The notes below the pieces were generated by a model. It searched no databases. It was not told the origin of the DNA and worked only from the letters and a program-made list of their open reading frames with translations. DNA of 64,000 nt, from NCBI RefSeq assembly GCF_002234675.1, contig NC_019860.2:16980536-17044535 (forward strand), in the 5' to 3' direction. Both the position numbers and the translations under genes were made by a program. The stretch is from Oryzias latipes (Eukaryota > Chordata > Actinopteri > Beloniformes > Adrianichthyidae). Shown piece after piece: positions 53,301 to 64,000 of the stretch. Within the stretch, counting starts at the first letter, position 1, and every line of letters begins with the position of its first letter.

Positions 53301-54201
53301 AATCTCACTATAAATCAAGTATCAATCCTTGAGTTTGTTACCCTTGTTACATTTGTTCCTTATTTGCTTCATTTTTGAAAAATTGTCAATTATTGTCATT
53401 TTAGAACCCATACATTTGAAACCCTCATTTTTAGGCTTGTCCAGCATGGCAGTGTCTATAAAAAACCAAACCATAAAGTGTTTCATGTTTTTAAAGGCTG
53501 CAGTACAAGAGGTCAGCGGCGAGGCCTACATCATTTTTGGGGTCATTTTGTTTTTCTGGGAGCTGCTGCCGACTAGCCTGGTGGTGGTTTTCTTCAGGGT
53601 CCAGAGACCCCATCAAAACCTGGTAAACTAGCAAGCCCCAACTCAGCGTCTCCCACCAAGTGGAGGTGGTGGTAAAGGTTGAACATCCCGTATCTTCCAG
53701 GCTCAGGGGGGAATGATCAGCAGCCACAGTTTCAGCTCCAGGGCCTATTTCTTTGATAACCCCAGGCGGTACGATAGTGACGACGACCTGTCCAAAAGCA
53801 TCAATGCGAGGAGCGATCGCGCCAGGTGAGTGCTAATGAGTCAGCTAACCATGTTTTACTCTAACCTGAAAAGAAAAAAAACCCCAGACTAACAGATTTT
53901 CCTACCTCTCAGTCTCTTCTCCACCACACCCCAGCTGTCAACATCCAGTTGGTACGGCTCCATCCAGCGCAATGGGACTTTAGCAGCCGGGGGGGCGTCT
54001 GCCCAGCAGCCCCTGCCCTCAACAGCCCCCCTCCTCTTCGCAAATGGAAACATCCAGAATCCACATCATCATCATCATCACAACTATTACTCCACCCCGC
54101 AGAACAACAACAACCACCACCATCCGCACAATAACTACTATTCCACGCCTCAGAATTATTACTGTGCATCGCATATGTACTTCTGCACCCCCCAGAATTA
54201 A
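47311..54201 (+). CDS. gpr137c: Integral membrane protein GPR137C
   Basis: A seven-span membrane protein of the GPR137 family; related members act at the lysosomal membrane in Rag/mTORC1 regulation. Coding exons: 47311-47679, 52225-52274, 52364-52471, 52548-52686, 52910-53059, 53497-53622, 53701-53825 and 53913-54201. All junctions are GT-AG and in frame, giving 451 aa (human GPR137C about 430). Membrane segments lie at about residues 29-53, 63-84, 98-123, 141-165, 185-207, 228-252 and 280-305. The cytosolic tail carries [19 protein letters not shown], typical of the family. The C-terminus is unusual: a His/Asn/Tyr-rich segment with NYYSTPQN twice and a final TPQN. The start is chosen at ATG 47311 (GGAAGATGT context), the first Met of the open exon. 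The paralogue call rests on the head-to-head pairing with txndc16. Intron 1 is 4.5 kb; the others are short. Confidence 0.92.
48070..48490. repeat. Dispersed repeat in gpr137c intron 1
   Basis: TTTTCGGGCTCTACGTACTA (48136) resembles TTTTCGGGCTCTAAGTACAA at 19487, and the right end TTGGTGTGTACGTAGCTC matches the inverted CTACGTTCACA ends of the 19404-19815 family. Non-coding. Confidence 0.5.
48491..52224. other. Rest of gpr137c intron 1, no gene seen
   Basis: AT-rich intronic sequence. The ORF at 50334-50630 (minus) and the antiparallel pair at 49514-49834 have no recognisable motif. GGGACGTGCACAGG at about 49993 may be the end of a small transposon, but its partner was not found. Confidence 0.4.
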
Positions 54202-54402
54202 GGGGCACCCATAAGGAAAACTGGACGGGGCTGAATAGTGTGTTTGTCACGCAAGTCATCGATTTTTGGTGCTTTTAGAATGAATTTCGCAACAAAAAAA
54301 AGAACATTTCAAGGATCTCTTAAATTTATGATCAGCGATCTAAATACCTTTTATGCCAACGGCTCTGACCAAACATCACGATCTAAACGTTAGTCGGATT
54401 AA

Positions 54403-54408
54403 AATAAA
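54403..54408 (+). terminator. Candidate polyadenylation signal of gpr137c
   Basis: AATAAA lies 202 bp after the gpr137c stop codon on the coding strand, a plausible 3' end. Other signals further downstream cannot be excluded. Confidence 0.4.
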
Positions 54409-54721
54409 CGTAAGCGTACAGCAGCCAGCTCGTCCAGCTAAGAAGCCTAACATCTTTAAGGCGTTATGTTAGTAACGTGACACCCGACAATATCATGAAA
54501 GGTCAAAACTTTTAACCCTTTACCACCAGAGCTTTAGCTCCAGTGTTGCCATTCTTTGGACAACTGTAACTCTTCAAGCTCCTACTTATGTAACGTAATT
54601 GTTGAAGAGTTGCGGTTTGCCAAAGAATGTGTTATTTCGGTGTCGCCGGTGTCATCTCCAGTGTTAGTGTTAAAAACGTCACAAGGTGCTAGCTAGCTAG
54701 TGGGACATTCAGGTTCACTAT

Positions 54722-55136
54722 GGCTATGTCCGAACTCCTTCACTACTTAGAGCACTATGTAGTGCGTTCGGCCAAATCGAGTGCCCTAGCAATTTCCCAG
54801 ATTTCTCCTTGAAAAACTAGTGCGCATTGATACTGACTAGATTGGGGTATATAGACCGCAATTCATTGCGTTTGTAACATTTTTGCCAAACAAACAAAAA
54901 AAAGTATTTTATTAATAAACTATCAACATTTCCACTATCAGAACACAGTGGATTAATAAACGCTTGTCGCAACATTTATTAGTTCTTTACTTTGTGAAAT
55001 TGTCAACGTCATATTTGCATATAAAATAATGTTGTGAGCATGATGTTTGAATTTCTTTTAAGATCTAGGGCATTAGATAGTTCCACACTATAATTTTTTA
55101 GTAGTTGGGCAGTAGGGTGGAATTTTGGACATAGCC
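54722..55136. repeat. Short DNA-transposon-like repeat, copy B
   Basis: Begins GGCTATGTCC and ends GGACATAGCC, perfect 10-bp inverted tips. The internal blocks CAATTCATTGCGTTTG, CAGAACACAGTGGATTAAT and CTTTGTGAAATTG match copy A (6133-6556). The length is 415 bp with no ORF. Confidence 0.65.
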
Positions 55137-56561
55137 TAATTGAAGCTAGCTAGGGGTTTGTAATGTAGCTAACAGTTCCTCCAATTTTTTAGCTGCTGGA
55201 GACGACTCATAATTAATTTTGGCTAAAGTTGTACATTTTGGTGCCATTTAAACTGTGAGAACCCAGCAAAGGCGTCTCGTGTCGCCTGATTGCATCTTTT
55301 AGCAATGCTAAATGTTAAGCTAAGTCACAAAATAACGGCAAACAATAAGAAAATGAAATCAAAACCCATATGTAGGGTAGTTGACTGCAGGTGAGAACTG
55401 GACTGAGTGACCCTTCCCCCTCACATTCTAAATAGGAAGTACCTACTGGCTCCAAGAAGCTAACATATTCTAGTTCATCATAGTTTTTTTTTTCCTGAAG
55501 TGAAAGTTATTTACGTTATAAACCGACCAATCAGATGCCTCTATGAAAGCATGCGATCTCATGTTGAATGTTTGAGACATCGGATTGACAGTTTTAATGT
55601 AACCCACTTTAAAGTGGCAGGGGTGTGGCCATACAACAAGCTCACTCCTGATTGGTTAGAGGGGTTGCCACAAAAAAGGAATACTCAGTCCAACTCGATC
55701 GCTGTAAACTGATAATCTATGGTTCCAACATGGAGACGACTGAGTTGACTTCGTGTGGTTGGTGCCAGAAGTAAGCCACTTTCTACTGGTGATGTCACAG
55801 TTCTCATTTCCAGTCAATGGTAGGGTCTGTGTGTCATTGGTCATAAATCGATGACTCAGGCTTTGTTTCAGTCACTAAAGCAGGATGGCAACAAAACCTT
55901 CTTTCTACATAAACATGAAGAAAAATATCCGATTTATGTTAGATTTAGATTGGGTCTGTGACACTAAGATCCTGAATCAGTTACTTCAGTCAGCAATGAA
56001 TGTGACTCAGCTCTCGGTTCGGATGGGACGGGTCATCGAAGCTGATTTGTGACCAAAAAAAAAAAATTTCAATATCATCTCGTCTGATGTTTTGTGAGCT
56101 GTGACACAAAGATTTTGCACTTGGACGATGATCACCTTAAGAGGAAGAAAAAAGGTTTTGAATGTAGTTTTTTTATTCTTTGTTTAACTTTAGTAATCCT
56201 CTATTTTATTGTTTATCCTGAGAGAAGGAAAAGGTCAATGTGCCATCACATTTATCATATCAAATATTTGCATTCCTTTATATTTGCACAAGAAATGATC
56301 AGATGGTGTCTGTTTTTAATCGTTGCCATGTCGATCTGTTTCTAATGAGTATTGTGTGGAGTTTTTTAGGCTGTGTGCTGTCATAGATATTTTCAAATTT
56401 AGCGTGCTTTTATACGTAACTTTTATTTTACATTGATTTTTACTAACATATATTATGGTGTGTTATTTTTTTCCGTCACCTTAGTGACCCCTAGAGCTTC
56501 ACGGATTGCATCATGTCAGCAATACGTCGTCCGTGACTCGCACCTCAGACCAAATTCTCAA
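55137..56561. other. Intergenic between gpr137c and acp2, dispersed repeats
   Basis: No supported gene. ACAAGCTCACTCCTGATTGG with GGTTGCCAC (55635-55670) resembles 22660-22740 inverted. The ORF at 55500-55712 falls in this repeat. Confidence 0.35.
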
Positions 56562-57845
56562 GCTACGTTCACACCGGGCATGTGTGGTGCGTTCAGGAAC
56601 CCGGGTTTTTAGGAACCCGGGTTTTTAAACGCGGTGGCGTTCACACAGATAACCGACACTAGCGCATGTCCGCCACCTACAGTTGGAAGACGCTTAGTGC
56701 AAAATGTCGTCGTGGTGTAAATCTTGCAAATCTTGCTCCAAACTTTTCCGATATTTGAAAGATTCCTCATATAATTCTGGCTGGTTACAATCAGCAAATA
56801 TCAATTTCTCCCACATGATCAATTTGTTAGCAGTTCTGTGAAATGAAACTATCTATATCAGTGTTTTTCAACCTAATTTGAGCCACGGCACACCTTGACA
56901 AAAATCCCGCGGCACACCAGCATCCCAAAAAAAAAAAAAAAAAAAGGAGAAACTCATAGTCTCTATTGATCTACAGCCCCTCCGCAATCTCACATGCATT
57001 TTAGTGATAATTGTGGCAGAAAAAGCTGGAGGATGCAGCTGTTTTTTCTAAAAGATGTAATAAAAGTTAAGTTAGAAGATTTAAAAACTGTTTGATGCGT
57101 TTTCGTTGTGGTTTCAAGACGTTTAACAACGAAGATACATTGTGCGCTGAGATGCTGTCACTTTAACCCAATGCATCATGGGAGATGTTGTGCAAACAGC
57201 CGCCGAACGCAGACCGACTCGCTTCTGTGAGCTTGATTTTTTTGTTCACTTGTTCCAGGGTCTGATACCAGATTCTGTGGAAAGCTACACCGCTAAAGAC
57301 GAGCTTTAGCTGGTATTTTTGTTGGAACTGAGAGACTTTATGAGCAGAATCAGAACAGGGAAGTAAAGACTTTAACCACTTCTGATTGGTCAGACTGATG
57401 ACGTGTGATTAAGCCTCCAAGAATGATTGGTGGAGACAGTTGAAGGGGCGGGACTTTTCAGAAAACAGTTATAGCTGCAGCTAAATCGCGGTACCGTCAT
57501 TCTTATCAAAATGTCTTTAATTTAATCAAATAAACATAAAGAAAACAGTATTTTACGATCTTTCACTTTCCTAACTACTCAGTGTTTTATCAGGGCCTGT
57601 TAGGATGAACACAGAGCTGTGTGCCGTGGCACACTGGTTGAAAAACACTGACCTATATGTCACTACCAAATCCGAGCCCGTGATTGGTCAAAGTTCAACT
57701 GGTTTAACGTTCAGTGGCTCTGCGTTTTGTACGTGGAACCTGCAAACGCTTGTCAAACCCGCGTGGAGCCTGAAACTCGCATATGCATGCATTAACATCG
57801 CCTTTCCATTGAAAGCGGTCAGTCCGTGTGTTTCCGACACAGCAT
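56562..57845. repeat. DNA-transposon-like repeat split by a hAT element
   Basis: The left end AGCTACGTTCACACCGGGCA matches the CTACGTTCACA tips at 19404. After the hAT element (56859-57650) the copy resumes with CCGTGATTGGTCAAAGTTCA, the family core. Non-coding. Confidence 0.55.
56859..57650. mobile_element. hAT-type MITE with 8-bp target duplication
   Basis: Begins CAGTGTTTTTCAACC and ends GGTTGAAAAACACTG, perfect 15-bp inverted tips. Subterminal GCCACGGCACACC is mirrored by GTGTGCCGTGGC. The flanks are ATCTATAT (56851-56858) and ACCTATAT (57651-57658), 8 bp with one difference. The length is 792 bp with no transposase. It inserted into the repeat at 56562-57845. Confidence 0.88.
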
Positions 57846-58299
57846 CATGTACGTAAAGCAAACTCGAGATGCTGCGTCTTTTTTTTAAATTTTTAATAGC
57901 ACTGTAAAACCATAACCGTCAAGTTTTACCATGAAACCTTTGCACAAGAGCCAGATCGGAGAAGTCTCTAAACATTTTTCCATTTTCCGCCGTTGTAGGA
58001 TTCCAGTATAAGAAGCTAAGTTCTCACCGCTGTTCAAGCGCAGAGCAGAATGCATGTTTCTGCACCACCAAGTTGTCATTTTTGTGTGAAAATGTTCTTG
58101 ACTTGCTGCAAAGTCTGCAGCTTGAAGGTGTTTTATGTTGTCGATGGTTTGATCCGTGGCCATACTGAATGTAACCCATGCAACTGATCACTAATTGTAA
58201 GCAGGAAAAGCACTAGGTGTTCGAATAAAGGCCTACTGCACTGTTGTTAAAAATAAAAAATGAAAAACAACCAACAGGAATCGTATTTATTTGTTGCAG

Positions 58300-58493
58300 A
58301 ACTTGTTATGAAAGCAAGGGTTTTTAACCGTCCTCGTGTCTCCCTGTTAGTTGACCGTTCCCACCAGGTCACTTCCACGGTCAGGTGGTTGAATTTGCCA
58401 GATAACAGGGTGATGAGGGTCACCCCTGCTGAGGACAGCAGCTCTACAGATCATTTTATGCTCCTTATCCCTGGTGAAAACTTTGATCAGTGA
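58300..58493 (+). CDS. Orphan exon-like ORF, unknown protein
   Basis: The acceptor-like TTTATTTGTTGCAG is followed at 58300 by an open frame to TGA (58491-58493), about 64 residues. It begins LVMKARVFNRPRVSLLV, continues HQVTSTVRWLNLPDNRVMRV and ends HFMLLIPGENFDQ. The beta-strand-like pattern and mixed composition look protein-like. I cannot assign a family and found no neighbouring exon. It lies on the same strand as gpr137c, 4.1 kb after its stop. It may be a last exon or gene relic, or chance. Confidence 0.25.
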
Positions 58494-60183
58494 CTTTAAT
58501 TTAATTATTTGTGACGCGTTATATTTTATTAAAGACCCAATCTGATCATCTTTCCCATTTGTCCTATTATGATTATACCGTTTTAGCCTAAATCCCAAAA
58601 TCTGTGTGTTGTTTTTTTTGTACATAATTTATTAGAAACCACGACTGGGACCATTGGTGTGAAGCAACCCCGCCCCACTTCCCCTCCCTGATGCTGAAAG
58701 GAGCTTGTGGTCTTTTGTTTTCGTCTCACAAACATTTGAATACATTTTTTTTCAGAAATGTAATTTTAAGCAAGATTTTTTTTATATACATGTCCTCCAT
58801 CATTAGAAAAATGCTACAAGAACATGTTAAAGACTCCCAGAACTTGATTTTCATTGGAGTGGGTCTTTAAAAGTCTTTATCTCATTTTGCATCCCATAAA
58901 CCGGTTGGAAGTGCTCATTTCATCACGGCACACTTTAAAGATTTGGTTTTTTTGGTACTAAAACATTGAAAAAAGGAAATTAGAATGCATATGCAACAAT
59001 TTCTGTCTGTTATGCTGGAATTTAGCTCATCTTTGCAGCAGTCCAACAAAAACACATGAAAATCTTCAAGATCTGCCCTACTTTATTAAAAATTTTTGGA
59101 GGGATTTCAGCTAGAAAACTAACGTTTAAATCAACAATCGTGTTTAAGGTGGAGGCTTGTAATTTAGAAATTCTTATATCGACAGAAGATCCCACCTGCT
59201 GATTCATTCCAGCATACGATCGTTTGTTTATTCAATTTAGCAAACATTAATACTGAGAATAAATTATACATTTTTCTTTATTAAGCTGTAAGAAATTTAG
59301 AGTAACAATTATGATTACTTTTATGTATTAATCTGTTCATTTTCATAATTAAAAGGGTTTCAAAGGACTTCAGCTGCCTTCTTTAAATGGCAGTAACTGA
59401 AAAATATGGAAAGTCAAAAGGAACAAAAACTGTTAAACTAATTGGATTATTTTTTTCCAACAATTGGACCTACATTCTTATATTTCTAAGCTTTAATTGC
59501 TTTGACCCTAAAAAGTAAATCTGGATTGCAAATTGGGAGTTTTAAAAACTCACGTTAGCATAACATCTGTTAGCAAAAACTAAATGTTTCTGGTTTGCAT
59601 ATGTTAATGTCAGTACAGCAGTTGCATTATGGGTGTAACACTTTTTAAAATAAATTAAAGAGGAAAAACTCAAATATAAAGAGTTTGACTTTATTTAGGC
59701 AAAACCTTTTGTGAAAGTCTTGGCTCAACACACTAAATGTGTTCACTGGTCATGCTATAAGGAGACTTTGGGTATCACATGTTTTTAGTTTAACTGTTGG
59801 ATTCATTTCTGAATGTTAAAAAAAATAACTTTTTCCTTTTTCATTATTTTATTGCACTTTATTTCATTTAGTCACTTCTGACCTTCCATACTTTGGAGAA
59901 AACCCCCACAAATGTGTCACTTTTGGTTTCCAAATACCCTTCATCCAGCATTTCTACCACATTTTAAATTTCCCCAGCATGATCCCAACACTCTAGAAAC
60001 AGCTTTTAATCGGAAAACCCATAAAAAAAAAACAACACTAACCACCGATAAGCGCCCATTATTTTAAGGCTTTTTGGTCCTGGACAAATGTCACACACGC
60101 ACAGTTCAGAGTTCATCATCGTCCACGCCGCTACTGCCATCGTACAAATCGATCCTTGCGGATCTCAGTGGGAGGAGCTTCTG
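58494..60183. other. Intergenic and acp2 3' UTR
   Basis: No other gene is seen. The part next to 60183 should be the acp2 3' UTR on the minus strand. Confidence 0.4.
59848..59863 (-). terminator. Candidate polyadenylation signals of acp2
   Basis: Two AATAAA hexamers on the minus strand (59848-59853 and 59858-59863) lie about 320-335 bp after the acp2 stop codon. Confidence 0.4.
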
Positions 60184-63100
60184 TCAGGACGCCTCACCAG
60201 CTTCTTGGTTTCTCACGTGGTGGTACCCCCTGTTTCTGAAGGGCTCACTCTGCCGACAGACGACGGTGAGGAGAATAACGATGAGGATGAAGAGCAGACA
60301 GCTGGCCACGGCCAGGCTGATGATGACCTCTGTAAGCAGCCGGGAACAAAGGGGCGTGAGTGCGTTGGCCTTTGACGGTGGCGGTGCTTGCGAGGGGCTC
60401 ACCTCTGTCGAGCTCTGCTGAGGGCAGCTGACACTCCTCATCTCTGTTTGGAGATATAAAATGGCTTGTAATGCTCACAAAGTCCTCTAGGGGGCAGTCA
60501 AGGGAACAGTTGGACAGCTGGAGTGGGTACGGTTCTACGCTGCTGTCGTTGCGGTAAAACATGGACACGGATGTGGATCTGGGTGCAAAAACAGATAAAT
60601 TCGTCTTCAAATGGGTTCTAAGGAATCAAACCAGCGTCACTTCAGACATTTTTACCCGTCGTCGTTCCTGTAGAGCTCAAAAAAGTGGCAGGACGCGTAT
60701 GGCGGCTGCTTCCCGTTGAACACGTTCAGACTGGCTTGAAGAGCAGTGACGGTGGTGTCATGCTGCAGAGAACGGGGGAAAAAAAAAAATTCTCTTTGTA
60801 GGCAAATTTGACCTACATTGGAGCAACAAGAGCTCCCGAGCTGCTTACCAGCTAATCTAGATAATCTGGACTATCATAACTCGCTCACCGCTGAGAGCAT
60901 CATCATTTTGAACTGCCGCGTCGGGTCAGGAACGGCCATCCTAGAAAGATTTTTCACTATTTCTCCCAGCAAGATTCCTGAAAAGCAACAAAGTTAAAAA
61001 AAAAACAAAAAAAACAAAAAAAAACACACCGTGTCAAAAACAGTACAAAGTCCAAAAAAATAAAATCCAAATTAAGTGGCTGCAGGAACTTTCAAAATAA
61101 GTGCACATTTTATTCAGGCTGGAAAAGCTCAAGAAGCTGGCACCTCCTTGCAGACGACTCTTCTCTTGCTGCTTGTAGAAGCCAAAGGAGACCTGCAAAC
61201 AGGAAGTTGAATCAGCGCCTTTCAAAATAAATTACACTAAAATAAAAGAAGCAGCTGCAGCTTCTACCTGAAACCCAAAGTCTTTGAGGATCCTGAGTTT
61301 GTCCATGACTTCAGGAGTCACCCAGGCTGGTGCGGATTTGTTATGTCGAGCCTGAAAGGACCAAAAACAGGAGAGCAGTGGTAAAATTATAGGGTAAACA
61401 AGGGAATTATGCAAAAAAATATTTACACTTTCTGTAGAAAATGTGTTTAACTGCTATAAAATGAAGAAGGTTGATGCTGAAATGCTAAAGTAGTCGAGAA
61501 AACCAAAGCCAACATCAAGGCTGCATGCTGTAGGAAGCTTTAGGCTAACTTGGCTAAATTTATCTTAAATGCTAAAAAGAAAGTATTTTTAAAAGGGTTT
61601 ATTTAAAACAAACTCCCATTTTAAGCTTGAAATTCGGCACAGGCTTGTCTCTTTTAGGGCGCGGGGGGGGGGGGGGGGCACTATATTGTGAAAGAATTTC
61701 CAAGTTCAGCGAGATTCTTTAAATGTTTTTAGATGTTTGGAAGCATGAACCTGCCATCCTGCAAAGGATCTGCTGATTCTTTTAGGTGTCTGTAATAGAA
61801 TAATAATAAAAAAATACATTTTTTCTGTATAGAAGATGTCGTGTGTGGATTTTCAGAATAAGGGCGTGTTTTCTTGCAGGTAAAGGGGGTTGGTTACCTC
61901 ACAGAAAAGTGTGTCGTAGACGCTCCACACCGTTTCCACAGTAGTATGCTCCAGTCCAGTTTTATTCTTCACCAGATCAATGAGGTCCTAAAGCATAAAA
62001 ATACCTGAAAATAAGGATCTGTAAACGCGTAAAAATGACCGAACGTTAATAGAAGATCATTTAAACCTTCTTTGAATGTCTCCTTAGGTTTTTGGACTGT
62101 AATTCTTTGTGCTTAAAATTGAAAGCATCACTGTTTTTTTGTGACTCTACCATCGCTCCAATTACTTTTATCACTATAAAAAGTTCATATATCTGATTTT
62201 TTGTTTAAAAAAATAACCAAATCTGTGTTTTTATTTTAAGTAAAAGGGAGAGATTTTGATTGAAAAATTGCACTTTTTCTAAAAAACATTGATGTTAGAA
62301 GATTCTTGGCTGCACCTGGTATGTGCTGGTCACGTTCAGAAACTCCTTGGTGTGCGCCGTTTCTTCCATCAGCTGCCTGTAGCGAGGACAGTCTCCCAGA
62401 GGGAACGACAGGAGCTGAAAGAACCACAAATGGATGAACGCCATCGCTTAGCAACCAGCCAGAAGAGAGCCCGTCGCACCGACCCGCTCCTCGCTCTGAG
62501 GCACCGTGTGGACCGGTATGGGCTGCCACTCCAGCTCTGGATGGAACACCTGCTCTCCTTTAGGGGGGTAGAGACCTAAAAAAACAAAAGAGAGATTAGG
62601 GAGAGGAAGAGGAACAGGAAGACGGACAGAGGCGACTCACACCTGCCAGATTAGCTTCGGCGCTCATCAGGGTCCGGTCGTAGTCTGTGCTGCGAACTAA
62701 GATCTGCCGATGAAGATTTGGAGAGGAGTTGAAACATCTGTGGGTGGAGCCGTGAAGTCATGTGACCGCAGAGGTTTTCAGAGGAATCCGCTTCTCACCT
62801 CGTGCCGAACATAAGATTCATTCAGGAAGTTCTTGTAGCGAGACCTCAGGTACTGACCCAGCTCAAAGTGCTGCCTCATCCCCTCCTATAGAGCAGAAAA
62901 AAGAAGTCCAGAAGGTTCTGCAAGATTTTATGTCAATCCTAGTTAAGTTCTCCCCAAAAATAAACAGAAAAAGGAATCAAAACTGACAAATCTTTATTAC
63001 AATGCTGTCTCTTCTATTTGAGCATTTCTTATTTTCATGTGTTTATATAAAATCCAACCAAACAACCCTTTAGCATTTAGCTTGATGGAAAAATGGTTCC

Positions 63101-64000
63101 ATCAAGTGAAATTAAGGACCATAAAATGATAAAACTCTCCAACTGTTCCAGAATCCTGGTATTAAATAATATTTCATTGGGAAGGAGGTTCAGAAAGTTT
63201 AGTTTCGCTGAATTTGTTTGGCCACAAATGGGTCCAGGAGGATTTCTAACTCTAATGATCTAATGACCCGTTTAAGACTTCAAATCCCATCAAACCCCAA
63301 CCAATTGTTTTATGGAAAATATTTAATGTATTCTTTAAGACTTTTTTAATCCTAAAAAGAAATAAATGAGGGATGTTTTATAGTGAAGTTAATATTCATG
63401 CTTGATCTGAAATCACACACAAAAACTGCAATCATGTGATTGTAATAGTGTTTTTTTTAACATATTCTTTAGACTGTATTCACTGCTAAACCCCACCCAC
63501 ATATAATTAAAGTATTACTGATATATATTTTTAAAATAACTAAATAATGAAAGTTATGAGTTAAACCTTAGAAAACATTTTTTAATAAAGAAAAAAACTG
63601 CTTGAGAATTTCCTAAATAAGAGGACAAATGAGTGAGAAAAGGCTCATCACAATAATAAATGAACCAGGTCTCAGAAAGAAAACACACTGATTCAGGCCG
63701 TTGAAAATGACTTGGTTACATTTAGCTGACGCGTTTATAAACCTCCAAATCTTTCCAGCTTAGGCAGTTTCTATTGTTAAGCACGAGGGTGGAAGTTTGG
63801 TGGTATGGGGCTGCAGGCAAATTCTTCCAGTTCACAATAATTACCCCACTAAAAATGAAGATTTAAACAAAGTTAAGGTGATTTTTAAATGCAGATTTTT
63901 CCATATCAAAAGGCAGATGTTTGAGATTTTTTGGTGTGTCCAAACTTTACGGAGTATGCAAGTCAGTCCACATACCTGAGAAAGCTGCCCAAAGCCTTGA
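60184..64000 (-). CDS. acp2: Lysosomal acid phosphatase, C-terminal 12 exons (partial)
   Basis: A histidine acid phosphatase of the lysosome, hydrolysing phosphomonoesters at acid pH. Exons in coding order: 63976-64000 (partial), 62799-62885, 62643-62703, 62484-62575, 62316-62414, 61898-61987, 61268-61351, 61144-61192, 60889-60977, 60656-60762, 60403-60578 and 60184-60329. All junctions are GT-AG and in frame, giving 367 residues. The N-terminal exons, with signal peptide and RHGxRxP, lie beyond the edge. Landmarks include [48 protein letters not shown], the catalytic HDT opening exon 60656-60762, and [16 protein letters not shown]. Several N-glycosylation sequons are present. The final exon encodes one membrane span ([20 protein letters not shown]) and a short tail with GYHHV, matching the YxxPhi lysosomal sorting signal of ACP2. 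The tail and [10 protein letters not shown] favour ACP2 over prostatic ACP3. Convergent with gpr137c. Confidence 0.9.
61663..61678. repeat. 16-G homopolymer in acp2 intron
   Basis: An uninterrupted run of 16 G on the plus strand (C on the acp2 coding strand) lies in the intron between exons 61268-61351 and 61898-61987. It will be length-unstable and prone to sequencing error. Confidence 0.8.
63778..63950 (+). pseudogene. Tc1/mariner transposase and end fragment
   Basis: The frame from about 63779 reads [12 protein letters not shown], the Tc1 KHGGGSxMVWGC motif with changes. About 150 bp later comes TTTGGTGTGTCCAAACTTT, like a Tc1-type terminal repeat. It is a decayed fragment in an acp2 intron. 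Confidence 0.5.

Noticed and set aside
60074..60421. Plus-strand ORFs of 95-115 aa at the end of acp2
   Set aside because: Shadows of the acp2 terminal exons; they cross the spliced intron at 60330-60402 without meaning.

Overview
The window looks like nuclear DNA of a ray-finned (teleost) fish. It has spliced GT-AG genes with compact introns, AT-rich non-coding DNA, and a repeat load typical of teleosts: a Rex3 retrotransposon, L1/Tx1-like and RTE-like LINE pieces, tRNA-derived SINEs, hAT-, Tc1- and Harbinger-like DNA transposon remnants, and solo LTRs. The species was not determined.

Three genes can be reconstructed exon by exon. txndc16 (minus strand, 26612-45798, 18 coding exons, 865 aa) encodes a thioredoxin-like protein of the ER lumen. 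gpr137c (plus strand, 47311-54201, 8 coding exons, 451 aa) encodes a seven-span membrane protein. The two start head to head across about 1.5 kb, the same pairing as TXNDC16 and GPR137C in human. acp2 (minus strand, 60184 to beyond 64000) encodes lysosomal acid phosphatase; its last 12 coding exons are present and its N-terminal exons lie past the right edge. gpr137c and acp2 converge across about 6 kb of repeats.

Layout. Positions 1-26611 form a repeat-rich region with no gene I can support: an L1/Tx1-like LINE (1-2457), a second fragment of the same kind (8041-9290), a SINE split by a 1.8-kb foldback element with a GC-rich palindromic core (10966-13076), an RTE-like LINE end (15436-16032), and small transposon remnants. 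The introns of txndc16 hold four candidate solo LTRs, a Rex3 fragment, a hAT element, a Harbinger-like element, a SINE with a perfect target duplication, and a local tandem duplication. The gpr137c-acp2 interval holds a hAT element nested in an older transposon and one orphan exon-like ORF.

Together the genes are housekeeping genes of the secretory and lysosomal system: an ER-lumen PDI-family member, a lysosome-associated membrane protein, and a lysosomal hydrolase. I found no operon, CRISPR array, defence island or gene cluster suggesting a new system. The most unusual structure is the foldback element at 11067-12870. The next most useful leads are two exon-like ORFs of unknown identity (24311-24448 and 58300-58493).
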